The notes beneath the pieces were generated by a model, which saw nothing but the letters and a program-made list of their open reading frames with translations, was not told the origin of the DNA and ran no database searches. The translations under genes and the position numbers were made by a program. 56,458 nt of DNA from an uncultured Treponema sp. (lineage in GTDB: Bacteria; Spirochaetota; Spirochaetia; Treponematales; Treponemataceae), in contig CALINC010000103.1 in the NCBI GenBank assembly GCA_938045195.1, positions 1-56,458 of the forward strand. Direction: 5' to 3'. The first letter of the stretch is position 1; every line of letters begins with the position of its first letter. Positions 34,056 to 43,723 of this stretch are shown here, in pieces.

Positions 34056-35075
34056 TTACATTAAATAGTTTGTAGGGATTTCAAATTCCTGCAAACTATT
34101 TTTGTATTCTGCAATACTGTTTGCAGTAACTAACTTTTCACGTAAAGCAGAGCCGTTCGGAATACCTTTTGTATAAGCGGCAAAGCGTTTTCGCATTTCT
34201 CTGGCAGCTTTCTCTTCGCCTTTTTCTTCACATAATAATAACAGTTCTTTTAATCCTGTTTTTAATTTTTTTTCAATAGTAATTTCCGAATATGCGCCTT
34301 GTGTTAAAAGTTGATGGGTTTGAGTAAAAATAAACGGATTACCCATAGCACCTCGCGCAAACATAAGACCGGCACATCCGGTAGTTTTAAGCATATCTTC
34401 GGCATCTTCCGGCGAAAATAAATCGCCTGACCCGAAAACAGGAATGTTATAAGGAGCGGCAAATTCCACTAATTCGCCCAAAACATTCCAATCAGCTTTT
34501 CCTGAATAAACTTGAGTACGAGACCGCGGATGTATAGTAAGAAGTTTCACTCCTGCGTCGATTGCAGCTGCTGCAGCTTCTTTCCAAGTAAGATTTTCGT
34601 TCGTAAAACCTGAACGAATTTTTAAGGTTACGGGTATTTTATACGCTTCCATAGCGTCATTGACAGCTTTTATGATTTTATATAAAAGCGGAATATTATT
34701 CATCAAAGCAGAGCCTGCACCTGTTTTAGTTATTTTAGCCATAGGACATCCCGCATTTATATCTATACATTCAGGTGAATATTTTTCGGCGATGATGACG
34801 GCAGTTTTTGCCATAAATTCGGGATTTGCCCCAAAAATTTGCACCGCATAAGCCTTTTCATTTTTTGCACGGGCAATCAGCATATCCGTTTTTTCCGAAT
34901 TTCTTACTAATGCTTCAGAAGAAACCATCTCCGTATACGTGAAATTTGCACCGCAATCGATGCAAATTGAACGGAACGCTCTATCAGAATATCCTGCAAC
35001 AGGAGCTAAAAAAATATTTCCCGATAAAAAAAGCCCGCCGATATTGACGGGCTTGTAAAGAGATTTTTCCATCAA
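34056..35075 (-). CDS. tRNA-dihydrouridine synthase
   Basis: A 339-residue DusB-type flavoenzyme that reduces uridines in tRNA to dihydrouridine. Recognisable are the N-terminal LAPVAGYSDRAFRSIC, the FMN and catalytic segment INAGCPMAKITKTGAGSALM (Cys general acid), KIRSGF, HPRSRTQVYSGKADW and GLMFARGAMGNPF. Length and motifs fit the DusB/Dus family. It begins 12 bases after the tatD stop, so both are one transcript. The second Met is an equally possible start. Confidence 0.92.
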   Translation of the reverse strand: MMEKSLYKPVNIGGLFLSGNIFLAPVAGYSDRAFRSICIDCGANFTYTEMVSSEALVRNSEKTDMLIARAKNEKAYAVQIFGANPEFMAKTAVIIAEKYSPECIDINAGCPMAKITKTGAGSALMNNIPLLYKIIKAVNDAMEAYKIPVTLKIRSGFTNENLTWKEAAAAAIDAGVKLLTIHPRSRTQVYSGKADWNVLGELVEFAAPYNIPVFGSGDLFSPEDAEDMLKTTGCAGLMFARGAMGNPFIFTQTHQLLTQGAYSEITIEKKLKTGLKELLLLCEEKGEEKAAREMRKRFAAYTKGIPNGSALREKLVTANSIAEYKNSLQEFEIPTNYLM

Positions 35076-35087
35076 ATTCCTTATAAG

Positions 35088-35861
35088 TTATTCCGGCAAG
35101 CGGAACAATTTACAACTATTTTTCCATAGCTGAGCTGCCAGTTCTTCAATATCCATATCAAGCATTTCTGCCATAAATTTAACGGTTTCTATTGTATTGC
35201 ATGGCATATTCCTCTGATTACGATACACTGCCGGCGGCATAAAGGGACTTTCCGATTCGACAACAATTCTATCCAACGGCAATGACAAAACCGTATCATG
35301 CAAATTCCGTGCATTGCGGTACGTTAAATTTCCCGCAAACGAAAAGTAAAGCGGCAGTTTTAATGCCTTTTTTGCATAAACATCATCTTCAGAATAACAA
35401 TGCAAAACGCCCCCAGCTTTAGGAAGTCTATCTTTTAAAATATCCAAAAGGTCTTTTCCTGCTTCTCTATTGTGAATAATTACCGGAACATTTGCCTTTG
35501 AAGCAATATCCAATTGATTTATAAATAAAGCAATTTGAGAACGCTTATCGCCGTATTTTTTACAATAATCCAAACCGGTTTCACCTAAGGCTACTACATT
35601 CGGTAATTTTAAACCCTCTTCTATAGTTTTTTCCCAATCTTTTCCCGGCGAAGTAACTTCGGATGGAGATACTCCTATAGCGTGGTAAATAGACGGAGAA
35701 AACCTAAGAGTTTCATACACTTGGGCAAAGTCATGAAGACTATTGCATATACTTATTATCCTTGTTACATGAGCCTGACGGGCTTCTTGTACAACGCGTA
35801 ATTGCTCCAACGGGTCAGGATATATCAAACCGATGTGAGCATGAGTATCAAAAATTTGCAT
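35088..35861 (-). CDS. tatD: TatD-family metal-dependent hydrolase
   Basis: A 257-residue TIM-barrel hydrolase of the TatD DNase family. The start chosen is the ATG at 35861 with GGAAGA upstream and immediate FDTHAHIGL; the longer frame has an unlikely 29-residue lead. Metal-binding features are THAH near the start, GETGLDY, and the later VIIHNREAG and VLHCYSE; the final Asp region reads VVESESPFMPP, with Glu where most members have Asp. Function as a 3'-5' exonuclease on DNA or RNA is known for the family. It is coupled with the dus gene. Confidence 0.87.
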   Translation of the reverse strand: MQIFDTHAHIGLIYPDPLEQLRVVQEARQAHVTRIISICNSLHDFAQVYETLRFSPSIYHAIGVSPSEVTSPGKDWEKTIEEGLKLPNVVALGETGLDYCKKYGDKRSQIALFINQLDIASKANVPVIIHNREAGKDLLDILKDRLPKAGGVLHCYSEDDVYAKKALKLPLYFSFAGNLTYRNARNLHDTVLSLPLDRIVVESESPFMPPAVYRNQRNMPCNTIETVKFMAEMLDMDIEELAAQLWKNSCKLFRLPE

Positions 35862-36118
35862 AATGTTCTTCCATATAAAATATAAAAATTTAATAAGATT
35901 TATCTTTCTAAGTAAACCCTTTCTTTCAGCTATAATATAGAATAACACAGAAAGACTTAATCGTCAACTTAAATTTAATAAATATACTGGTTTTTTCTAA
36001 TTTTTTTAAAATATCATATCAAATATTTTTACATATAAAGATTGCATAAATTGTTTATATGGTGTATTCTATATGAGAGATTTGTTAATCTCGATAAATC
36101 TTTTTATTAGGAGTCTGT

Positions 36119-36823
36119 ATGTATAGTTACTTATTTAATTTTTGGAGCATTGCGGCTTTTGCCGTTTTTACGGTGCTTTCGGTTATTCATTTGGTTAAAT
36201 GTTACCAAGAAAAAGATGGATTAGCTGATATAACAAAGTTTACACTTATGCCTGCTTTACTTTTATTTTTTTTAGCATTTACTTTTTTGAATTTAAATTC
36301 CATTTCAATAATTCACATATTGATAATAACCGCTCTTATTTTCAGTTTTTTAGGAGATTGGGCTCTCATTTTTGATTCGGAAAAATCTATTTTTGTTTTG
36401 GGAATGTTATTTTTCGCCGTAACTCAACTTTGCTATATAGCTTTTTCAATAATTAAATTTTCTTCGGCTACATTTCCGGTAATCATAGGAATAGTAACGG
36501 CTTTAGTTTATATTTGCGGTTTAATTTACCAATTTATGAGAATGAAAAAGTATTTAAAAGGAATGAAAAACGTTGTTATAGGTTATGGTATTCTTATCTC
36601 AATTATGAGCTGGTTTTTTCTAGTTTCTGCTATTGCAGCACCGTCTGCAGCAACTATTCTTGCTGCCATAGGAAGCATTCTTTTTATTATTTCGGATTCA
36701 ATGGTAGCATATTCTTATTTTATGGGAGGCATTATAAAAGGCAGATTTTTTATAATGATTACCTATATTTTAGCCCAATTTTTAATTATATTAGGTGTAA
36801 TCGGAATGTTGAGTTTATCTTAA
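36119..36823 (+). CDS. YhhN-family membrane protein
   Basis: A 234-residue protein with about eight membrane helices and the family motif FSFLGDWALIF near residue 80. The family includes animal lysoplasmalogenase (TMEM86), which cleaves the vinyl-ether bond of lysoplasmalogens; some anaerobes make plasmalogens, so such a role is possible but not shown. It has no same-strand neighbour, and its end overlaps the convergent zinc-ribbon gene by nine bases. Start: ATG at 36119 with AGGAG upstream. Confidence 0.82.
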   Translation: MYSYLFNFWSIAAFAVFTVLSVIHLVKCYQEKDGLADITKFTLMPALLLFFLAFTFLNLNSISIIHILIITALIFSFLGDWALIFDSEKSIFVLGMLFFAVTQLCYIAFSIIKFSSATFPVIIGIVTALVYICGLIYQFMRMKKYLKGMKNVVIGYGILISIMSWFFLVSAIAAPSAATILAAIGSILFIISDSMVAYSYFMGGIIKGRFFIMITYILAQFLIILGVIGMLSLS

Positions 36824-37159
36824 TTTAAAAAAGAAGATAAACAAAAGACCTACAAGCCCGACAATAAGGCTATAAATCCACCATGGCAGAGGATCATCAT
36901 AACGGTTTGATTTATATGCAGGGGAAAGTTCTTTGTTTTTATTGTTTTTTTTAAGTTTGTTGTTTGATGTAAAAGCATAACCGCATTCAGGGCAGCCGTT
37001 TATAAATTCTTCGGTTGTTCCTAAGTGATTACACTCAGGGCATCTGACTGAAGCAAAGAATTTCCCGCAGTGAGGGCATATTTTAGTATTACGTTTTACT
37101 TCATTACCGCAATTCTCACAAAAAAACTTGGGAACTGCGGTTTTTATATTTTCTTTCAT
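36815..37159 (-). CDS. Zinc-ribbon protein with C-terminal membrane helix
   Basis: A 114-residue protein starting with the ATG at 37159 just after the FmdB-like stop. It has two zinc-ribbon units, CENC/CPHC and CPEC/CPEC, near residues 14-60 and a single membrane helix near the C-terminus (WWIYSLIVGLVGLLFIFFF). It would be a tail-anchored cytoplasmic protein. Function unknown. An alternative start at 37207 would add a hydrophobic but out-of-place segment and is rejected. It overlaps the convergent YhhN-like gene by nine bases. Confidence 0.7.
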   Translation of the reverse strand: MKENIKTAVPKFFCENCGNEVKRNTKICPHCGKFFASVRCPECNHLGTTEEFINGCPECGYAFTSNNKLKKNNKNKELSPAYKSNRYDDPLPWWIYSLIVGLVGLLFIFFFKLR

Positions 37160-37161
37160 AA

Positions 37162-37431
37162 TTATCCGGAACACCCTGAACACGAAGACGAACTGCAGCC
37201 GGAACAACCTCCTGCAGATTTCGGTGCAGCTCTTTCGGTACCTGCCGGCTTGGAATGACTGTCGTTTATATAAAATCCCGGTCCTCTAAAATTTATCCCT
37301 AAGCCGCCTGAAAGAACTTTATGAACCTTTGCACCGCATTTAGGGCAAGCAGAAATAGGGGCATCCGACATTCGCTGGAACACTTCAAAATCGTGTCCGC
37401 AACTATCACAAACATACTCATAAGTAGGCAT
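37162..37431 (-). CDS. FmdB-family zinc-ribbon protein
   Basis: An 89-residue small protein. The N-terminus MPTYEYVCDSCGHDFEVFQ with CxxC near residue 8 and a second CPKC near 29 is the FmdB-like pattern, named for a putative regulator of formamidase in a methylotroph. The C-terminal third is rich in Gly, Cys and Ser (GGCSGCSSSSCSGCSG) and could bind metal. Function in spirochaetes is unknown. The next zinc-ribbon gene starts three bases later. Confidence 0.88.
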   Translation of the reverse strand: MPTYEYVCDSCGHDFEVFQRMSDAPISACPKCGAKVHKVLSGGLGINFRGPGFYINDSHSKPAGTERAAPKSAGGCSGCSSSSCSGCSG

Positions 37432-37463
37432 TTTTAACTTCCCTTATATTAAAAATATTCCGA

Positions 37464-38312
37464 CTAGTACGGATATACAGATTTTATAATCGAAATTATT
37501 TTTGATTCCGGAATAGTTCCGTTTTCGATAATCAGCATATCTTCCTCAAGTTTTACCTCTGCATTAAACATTCTTTGCAAAAGCATTTTTGCAATTTTTG
37601 CTGTACGAGGGTTTTCACTTTCGATATACAAGCTATAAAGATACACATTTTTAGACGCAGAGGTCAAATCTTTTTTTAAATACATTTCAATTTTTCCTAA
37701 AGGAAGACCGAGACTGACACCTAAAATACCCGATAAAAAAATATCGGAATTCTTTACAAAAAGCCCTATATCCTGCAAATCCGATTTTATAAGAAAATTA
37801 AAACGCTCGGAAAACTTAGGTTCAACCGGTGTTTTCATACGCAATAAAAGTTCTTCCATACTTTTTCTGTTTTCGGAACCCATACCAATACATGCAATAA
37901 GCGGAGAAGGAATTGAAACATCAAGATAAGGCGATTCATAAAATTTATATCCGTCTTTTGTTTTTTTTGGGTTCCAACCGTTTTTCTTTTTAAAAAAAGA
38001 ATCTGTCATTCCATAAGGATATTTTCCTCTTGCACAAACACGTACTTCGGAACCATTTTGATTAAAAAATACTCCTGAATAAATAGCTGTTGTTCGTCCC
38101 AAAGCCATTTTCATATCTTTTCCTGCTCCTAGCGGTAATACTTGTTCAACGATACTTCTATTTTGTTCAATAGGCATATAAATATAAATATCCGCATCAG
38201 GACCAATAATTCCGAAAGGTTCCATAATGCCTTTTAAAGGCGGAGCAGTTTTACATGATATAAAAATAGATACAAACACAATAAATAAAAGAATGTTTTT
38301 TGCTGTTTTCAA
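37464..38312 (-). CDS. Hypothetical lipoprotein
   Basis: A 282-residue protein with a lipoprotein signal ending in SIFISC, so Cys-20 should be lipidated. The mature part is mixed alpha/beta with IYIYMPIEQ, IACIGMG and MYLKKDLTSASKNVYLYSLYIES segments and no known family. It is followed by the FmdB gene after 32 bases. Probably an outer- or inner-membrane protein of unknown function; spirochaetes encode many such lipoproteins. Confidence 0.65.
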   Translation of the reverse strand: MKTAKNILLFIVFVSIFISCKTAPPLKGIMEPFGIIGPDADIYIYMPIEQNRSIVEQVLPLGAGKDMKMALGRTTAIYSGVFFNQNGSEVRVCARGKYPYGMTDSFFKKKNGWNPKKTKDGYKFYESPYLDVSIPSPLIACIGMGSENRKSMEELLLRMKTPVEPKFSERFNFLIKSDLQDIGLFVKNSDIFLSGILGVSLGLPLGKIEMYLKKDLTSASKNVYLYSLYIESENPRTAKIAKMLLQRMFNAEVKLEEDMLIIENGTIPESKIISIIKSVYPY

Positions 38313-38459
38313 TTTAATATCTCCATGCCGTTACATTATCGGAATTATTTTTAAGAAGTTGAATAAAATCATACACTCACTAAAAGAAAATTCAAATATA
38401 ATTACATATATAGTTATCTATATAATACATATTTATATATATAATTTTATAGTTTTAGT

Positions 38460-38479
38460 AATGTTTCACGTGAAACATT
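38460..38479. promoter_or_regulatory. parS site 1 (ParB/Spo0J binding)
   Basis: A 20-bp perfect palindrome whose central 16 bases are TGTTTCACGTGAAACA (38462-38477), identical to the parS consensus. It lies in the intergenic region before the frameshifted methyltransferase gene. ParB and ParA genes are not in the window. parS sites usually cluster near the replication origin. Confidence 0.93.
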
Positions 38480-38533
38480 TTATCTCAAAAAAAAGACTAG
38501 TTTAATTTCTCTATTTATGTTATTATTCATCTT

Positions 38534-39741
38534 ATGAATAAGGTTTTATCAATTCAACAAGCAACGGATTTTATTAACTCTAAAGATATTGTAAGCGGAA
38601 TTTTTTCAAATCCGGTAAAAAAACAAACTTCTTGTAAAAAAATTAAAATTAGAAAAATTCTTATAAAATCGACCGATTTGAAAATACAAAAGTATTTCAT
38701 AAAAATATTTTACAAGAAAATTTAGCAGACCTCATACAAATATGCTTTGCCGATTTTAAAAATGCCGAATTTAAAACTTTAACACAAATATTTATTTTTA
38801 TGCAAAACAATAAAAATGATATACGATTACTTATCAAGGAAAATAAAAGTTTACAAGAAACACAAAGTTTTTTACATAATAAGCAAAAAGACTATTTATT
38901 ACCGCTTTCCCCGCCGCCCTATTTTTTAAAAAAACTCAATTTTTTTACGGAAGCAGGAGATATAGTTAATAGTAAATACCATAAATTTAAGCAAATCAAT
39001 AAATACTTGGAATTTATAGAATCAATACTTCCGCAGCTTTCATCTTCTATAAAGCTCAATAAAAACCTGAATATTGTGGATTTCGGTTGCGGAAAAGCAT
39101 ATTTGAGTTTTGCCTTATATCATTATTTAACGAATATAAAGAAAATGCCGGTTAGTATTTGCGGTTTAGATTTAAAATCTGAAGTAATAGAATTTTGTAA
39201 TACACTTGCTGCAGAATGTAATTTTACAAATCTTAATTTTAAAATAGGAGATATAGGAAATTTTGAATTTAAAAATACTCCAGATATGGTTATAAGTTTA
39301 CATGCCTGCAATACCGCAACGGATTTAGCTCTTGCACAAGCTATAAAAAGTAATGCTAAAATTATTTTTGCCGTTCCTTGTTGTCAACATGAAATAAATA
39401 CTCAAATAAGACAAAATAAATTAAAGATAAAAAAAAGTTCAAATCCTCTTTCTTCTCTGTTTGATTATGGCATTATTACAGAAAAATTCTCTTCACTTTT
39501 AACTGATACATTGAGAGCAAAACTTTTGGAAGCTGCCGGTTATCGAGTAAACATTGAAGAATTTATTGATACAGAACATACACCAAAAAATATTTTGATT
39601 AAAGCAATAAAAATAGATAAGCCTACTTTAAACGATATAAAAGAAATGGAAAGAGCACAAGAAGAAATTACTTCTATAAAAAATACTTTTTTTATCAATA
39701 TAACTTTAGAAAAACTATTGAGTATCGGCTTATCTTGTTGA
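38534..39741 (+). pseudogene. SAM-dependent methyltransferase split by frameshift
   Basis: Two frames belong to one protein. The first from 38534 reads through KKIKIRKILIKS. The second contains YKIDRFENTKVFHKN and QENLADLIQICFADF and continues to 39741. A one-base loss between about 38645 and 38690 would explain it. The second part has the SAM loop VDFGCGKAYLSFALY, with SLHACNTATDLALAQAI and AVPCCQHE, typical of a predicted methyltransferase family with KxxK and R-rich N-terminal domains. The target is unknown. The lesion lies in an A-rich run, so a sequencing error is possible. An ATG at 38800 opens the second frame. Confidence 0.72.
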
Positions 39742-39769
39742 TAAATTGTTTTATGAAAAATACCAAACT

Positions 39770-39974
39770 TGTGAATAACTTGTGATAAAAATCATAAAAA
39801 TTTAAGATAAATCTTTCAGTTTCACGTGAAACTATTTTTTTTGTAAAATTTATTAAAAATAGGCTAAAAATAGCCATTTTTATAGAGATTTTAGAGATTT
39901 GTTTAGTATTTTAGTGTAAATTTAATATATCTATGCAGAAAGAAAAAAATATTAATTTTTATGCTTGTGTATAA
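39770..39974. promoter_or_regulatory. DnaA-box pair around parS site 2
   Basis: TGTGAATAA (39770-39778) and TGTGTATAA (39966-39974) are perfect reverse-strand copies of TTATNCACA, and TGTGATAAA occurs at 39781. The stretch is AT-rich, includes parS site 2, and has no gene. Only a few boxes are present, so an origin is not proven. Confidence 0.5.
39818..39833. promoter_or_regulatory. parS site 2
   Basis: AGTTTCACGTGAAACT, a perfect 16-bp palindrome with the GTTTCACGTGAAAC core and outer bases changed. It lies in the gap between the methyltransferase gene and the steroid reductase-like gene, 1.35 kb from site 1. Confidence 0.88.
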
Positions 39975-40068
39975 CTTGTTGATTATTGTTAAATAGGTGT
40001 TAATAAAAAAAATTAAATTTCGAGATAACTTGACACCTCTGCATAAAATAACTTATACTTTATACCTT

Positions 40069-40842
40069 ATGGATAAACTTTTATTTGCCTTTAATATTAC
40101 ACAGATTAGTTTGTTTGGCCTTGGTCTTATTTGCTTTGTAACTTTATTTTTTATTCCTGCCGGATATGGAAAAATGATAAATAAAAAATGGGGGTTTTCA
40201 TTTAATAATAAAGCCGCTTGGTTTATCATGGAAGTACCTACATTAATTACTATGATTACCTTGATGAGTGTTTGGGCAACGCCCGAAAATTTTGTTAGAA
40301 TTATAATAGGTTCTTTTTTCCTTTTACATTATGCACAACGTGTTCTGATTTTTCCGTTTTTATTAAAAGGAAAAAGTAAAATGCCTCTTGTGGTAGTTTC
40401 AATGGGAATATTATTTAATACAATAAACGCGTTTCTAATAGGAGCTTGGCTATTTTATTTATCACCTAGAGAAATGTATCAAGTTTCTTGGCTTTATGAT
40501 TTACGTTTTATTATCGGTGTGTTAATTTTTCTGGTAGGAATGGCAATAAACATAGATTCCGATAAGTATATTCGTTCTCTTAGACGACCGGGAGATGATG
40601 CGCATTATTTTCCGCATAAACGGATGTACCGCTATATATCAAGTGCAAATTACTTTGGCGAAATATTAGAATGGAGCGGTTTTGCTCTTTTGTCATGGAG
40701 CCTCGTAGGTGTATTATTTGCATTTTGGACAGCAGCGAATTTAGTTCCGAGAGCCTATGCAATTAATAAAAAATACCGCATTGATTTCCCTGAAGAATTT
40801 GCGGCACTTAAACCAAAATGTGTTTTTCCTTTTATATTTTAA
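40069..40842 (+). CDS. Steroid 5-alpha-reductase-like membrane protein
   Basis: A 257-residue integral membrane protein of the 3-oxo-5-alpha-steroid 4-dehydrogenase family. It has about six membrane helices and a C-terminal NADPH-binding region with NYFGEILEWSGFALLSWS, HKRMYRYI, KKYRIDFPEEF and a terminal Phe, as in the eukaryotic and bacterial enzymes. Substrate is unknown; host steroids or lipid enones are guesses. The ATG at 40069 is chosen because the membrane part starts there, though 39997 is also open. No Shine-Dalgarno sequence is evident. Confidence 0.82.
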   Translation: MDKLLFAFNITQISLFGLGLICFVTLFFIPAGYGKMINKKWGFSFNNKAAWFIMEVPTLITMITLMSVWATPENFVRIIIGSFFLLHYAQRVLIFPFLLKGKSKMPLVVVSMGILFNTINAFLIGAWLFYLSPREMYQVSWLYDLRFIIGVLIFLVGMAINIDSDKYIRSLRRPGDDAHYFPHKRMYRYISSANYFGEILEWSGFALLSWSLVGVLFAFWTAANLVPRAYAINKKYRIDFPEEFAALKPKCVFPFIF

Positions 40843-40922
40843 ATCGGCTGTTATATAATTTTATATTGTATATCACTACTTTAGCAAAATCTAAATAACA
40901 AGCTATGATATAATAAATAATT

Positions 40923-42566
40923 TTATATTTTTTCTTTTGAGTCGATAAAGGCATATTTTAAATTATATGTTCCTTCATAAAATTGAGTAACATTTTTTAA
41001 ATTTTTTTGCATAAAAATATTATACGTTTGATTGGCATAAGGGGAAATGCAACAATCGTCAACAAGTAAAATTTCTTCAGCCCGTTTAAATAAATTTAAT
41101 TGTTCCTCCGTACTTATACTGTTTTTTGCTTGCATAACAAGATTGATATATTCGTCATTTTCCCAGCCAATCGGAACAATTTTATTGCCGGGCAAGAATA
41201 AATCCAAATACCGTGACGGCGTATCTATTCCACCCGCCCATGATTTAAAGCCCATTTTATAATCTAAAGTTTTATTCCGTTTTTTAAAAACAGTATTTTC
41301 GACTTTATCCAACAAAACACTTACGCCAAGTTTTTTCGTTAAACTTTGCTGTAAATATTCGCTGAATTTAGAACTTTCATTAGCCGGAAACATTATTTCT
41401 ATCGTTATATCAGCCGGATCCTTACTTATTCCCAATTCTTTTAAACCCTCAATAAAAAGAGCTTTAGGATTTGGAACATTTTGTAAAAGCGTTTTTATCG
41501 GTTCGCCCGCGAGATTACGATAATTTTTACCTTCAAGTTCCGTTGAAAGTGAAACAAAACCATAAGCCGGTTTATAAATATTGTCAAATAAATCTTTACA
41601 AATTTCTTCCCTATCCAAACTTGCAGAGACCGCCTGTCTTATTTTTTTATTTGAAAAAAGCGAATCTTTTTGATTCATAAAAATATATTGAACACGGCTG
41701 TCAACTCCGGTAATTTCGTTGAATTTATTCTCCTTTTTAAGTTTATCTATCCAATTAATCGAATAAACATTTGCAATATCAATACTACCGCTTAAAAGTT
41801 CTCCTAAAGCTGCATTTTCTTCATTTATTATTTTAAATATAATTTTTTCAAGTTTTATATTTTCTGCATCCCAAAATTTTTCATTTTTAACAAGTTCAAT
41901 TTTACTATTATGAAGCCAATTTTCAATTTTAAAAGCACCGCTGCAAATTATTTTTTCTGCATCACTTCCATAAGATTTATCAAATTTATTTATAAAATCT
42001 TCCCGTTGCGGCGGGATTTTTGCAGCTAATTCATCCAAATGTTTTTCAGGATTTTCGGTGATAATTTTTACGGTTTTATCATCAACGGCTATAATACCGA
42101 TTTCGGAATAGTCTTTTTTTCCTTTTAAAATATCTTGAGCATTTTTAATATAATCATAATATATTGCCATAGGCGAAGCCGATTCTTTATTTATAATCCG
42201 TTTAATACCGTAAACGAAATCGTTTGCAGTAATAGGAACACCGTCAGACCAAAATGCTTCACGCAATTTAAAAGTCCATTCGGTAAAAGTTTCATTATGA
42301 GTCCAAGATTCGGCTATTCCGGGCAGAATAGTCCGCTTTCCGTCTTTAGTTTGAATATTTGTTAAATTTTCATTTATATAATCTAAAACAAAAAAAGAAT
42401 ATCGGTCGGAAGCTTTTGCAGCGTCCAAAATAGTGGGTTCAGATCCAAGAGAAACTGAAACAACTTGTTGAACAGCACTGTTTATACTGCTTATTCCGTC
42501 GGGTTTATTACAAGCTGCCGGAAATAAAACCGATAAAACAAGTAAAAAAATATATTTTGTTTTCAT
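40923..42566 (-). CDS. Oligopeptide-binding lipoprotein, OppA-like (copy 2)
   Basis: A 547-residue peptide-binding lipoprotein with a signal ending in LFPAAC and the SBP_bac_5 pattern (LGSEPTILDAAKASDRYSFFVLDYINENL). It is a close paralogue of the copy at 3478-5097, sharing long identical blocks (WTFxLREAxWSDGV, YKPAYGFVS). No other opp gene is adjacent. The genes differ mainly near the C-terminus and in the signal peptide. It lies beside recF, 37 kb from copy 1, on the same strand. Confidence 0.9.
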   Translation of the reverse strand: MKTKYIFLLVLSVLFPAACNKPDGISSINSAVQQVVSVSLGSEPTILDAAKASDRYSFFVLDYINENLTNIQTKDGKRTILPGIAESWTHNETFTEWTFKLREAFWSDGVPITANDFVYGIKRIINKESASPMAIYYDYIKNAQDILKGKKDYSEIGIIAVDDKTVKIITENPEKHLDELAAKIPPQREDFINKFDKSYGSDAEKIICSGAFKIENWLHNSKIELVKNEKFWDAENIKLEKIIFKIINEENAALGELLSGSIDIANVYSINWIDKLKKENKFNEITGVDSRVQYIFMNQKDSLFSNKKIRQAVSASLDREEICKDLFDNIYKPAYGFVSLSTELEGKNYRNLAGEPIKTLLQNVPNPKALFIEGLKELGISKDPADITIEIMFPANESSKFSEYLQQSLTKKLGVSVLLDKVENTVFKKRNKTLDYKMGFKSWAGGIDTPSRYLDLFLPGNKIVPIGWENDEYINLVMQAKNSISTEEQLNLFKRAEEILLVDDCCISPYANQTYNIFMQKNLKNVTQFYEGTYNLKYAFIDSKEKI

Positions 42567-42640
42567 TCCGTAAATATATCAAATTAAGAAGATATATTCC
42601 AGATGAAGATACCGGTTGCGTTGAATATATATAAAAAATA

Positions 42641-43720
42641 TTATTCATAATTTTTAAATTTACCGTCGTCAACAAAATATATTTTTGTTTTTTCTTTTTG
42701 ATAATTTTTATAAGGTTCTCCCGGTAAAAAAGTGCAAAACAGTTGTTCATATTCCGGTAAAATTTCCATAAATTTTTGACGTTTTTCGGGATCTAATTCT
42801 AATAAAATATCATCCATTAAAAATACAGGTTTTTTCCCGGACGATTTCATATATTCTTTAGCTTGAAGCATACGTAAAACCAAAGCTAAAAGCCGTCTTT
42901 GTCCGTTAGAAGCGCGCTCGATAAACGGTTTTTTCTCTTTTATAAAATGAATTCTATCACGGTGCGGTCCTATTGAGGTAGTTCTATCATATAAATCTGC
43001 TTGCCGTTTTTCTGCAAGTAAAACTAAAAAATCTTCTATTGTTTCACATTTAACGGCAGGACGATATGCCATTTCTACTCCCGGAATTCCGCCTATGTGT
43101 TCATATATTTTAGAAAAATTTTTATTAAATTCGTTTACAAGCTCAAAACGCTTTTTTGTAATGTAAACGGCAATGGGTGCGAAAATTTCGTCAATAGAAT
43201 TTAAAATTTGCGTTTTTTTTTGTTCAAGTACTATATTTCTTGATTTTAAAATTTTTGAATATTTTGTTAAATAGTCAATAAAATCGCTATTACACAACGA
43301 TATTGATTGATCTAAAAAAAAACGTTTACGGGCAGGGGCACCAACGGCAAATTCTATATCATCTCCGTGAAATAAAATACATGGAATTGTACTTATTAAA
43401 TCTTTTCCGTTTTTTATTTTTTTAAAATTTTTTTGAATTTCTTTTTTTTTATCTTGTACAGTAACGGAAATAGTATGACTTACTTGTTCCGATGCTTTAT
43501 ATAAAACTCTAATGCTAAATTCATTTGTATCCTTTTTAAATATTTGGTTTATGGAACGGGTTCTAAAAGAATTTCCATAAGCTGAAATATAAAGACTTTC
43601 CAAAAAGTTAGTCTTTCCTTGTCCGTTTTTTCCTACAAGAAAAACTTCGGGTTGAGAAATATCTACAGTTGTGTTTTCCAAATTTCGAAAATTATAAAAT
43701 GAAACGGAAAGAAACGGCAA
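42641..43720 (-). CDS. recF: DNA replication and repair protein RecF
   Basis: A 359-residue SMC-like ATPase that loads RecA at gaps with RecO and RecR. The N-terminal Walker A is GKNGQGKTNFLES near residue 33; SIGPHRDR and SNGQRRLLALVLRM (ABC signature-like) and the Walker B FLMDDILLELD are all present. It follows dnaN by three bases, the dnaN-recF order seen in many bacterial origins. Length is usual. Confidence 0.96.
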   Translation of the reverse strand: MPFLSVSFYNFRNLENTTVDISQPEVFLVGKNGQGKTNFLESLYISAYGNSFRTRSINQIFKKDTNEFSIRVLYKASEQVSHTISVTVQDKKKEIQKNFKKIKNGKDLISTIPCILFHGDDIEFAVGAPARKRFFLDQSISLCNSDFIDYLTKYSKILKSRNIVLEQKKTQILNSIDEIFAPIAVYITKKRFELVNEFNKNFSKIYEHIGGIPGVEMAYRPAVKCETIEDFLVLLAEKRQADLYDRTTSIGPHRDRIHFIKEKKPFIERASNGQRRLLALVLRMLQAKEYMKSSGKKPVFLMDDILLELDPEKRQKFMEILPEYEQLFCTFLPGEPYKNYQKEKTKIYFVDDGKFKNYE

Positions 43721-43723
43721 ATT

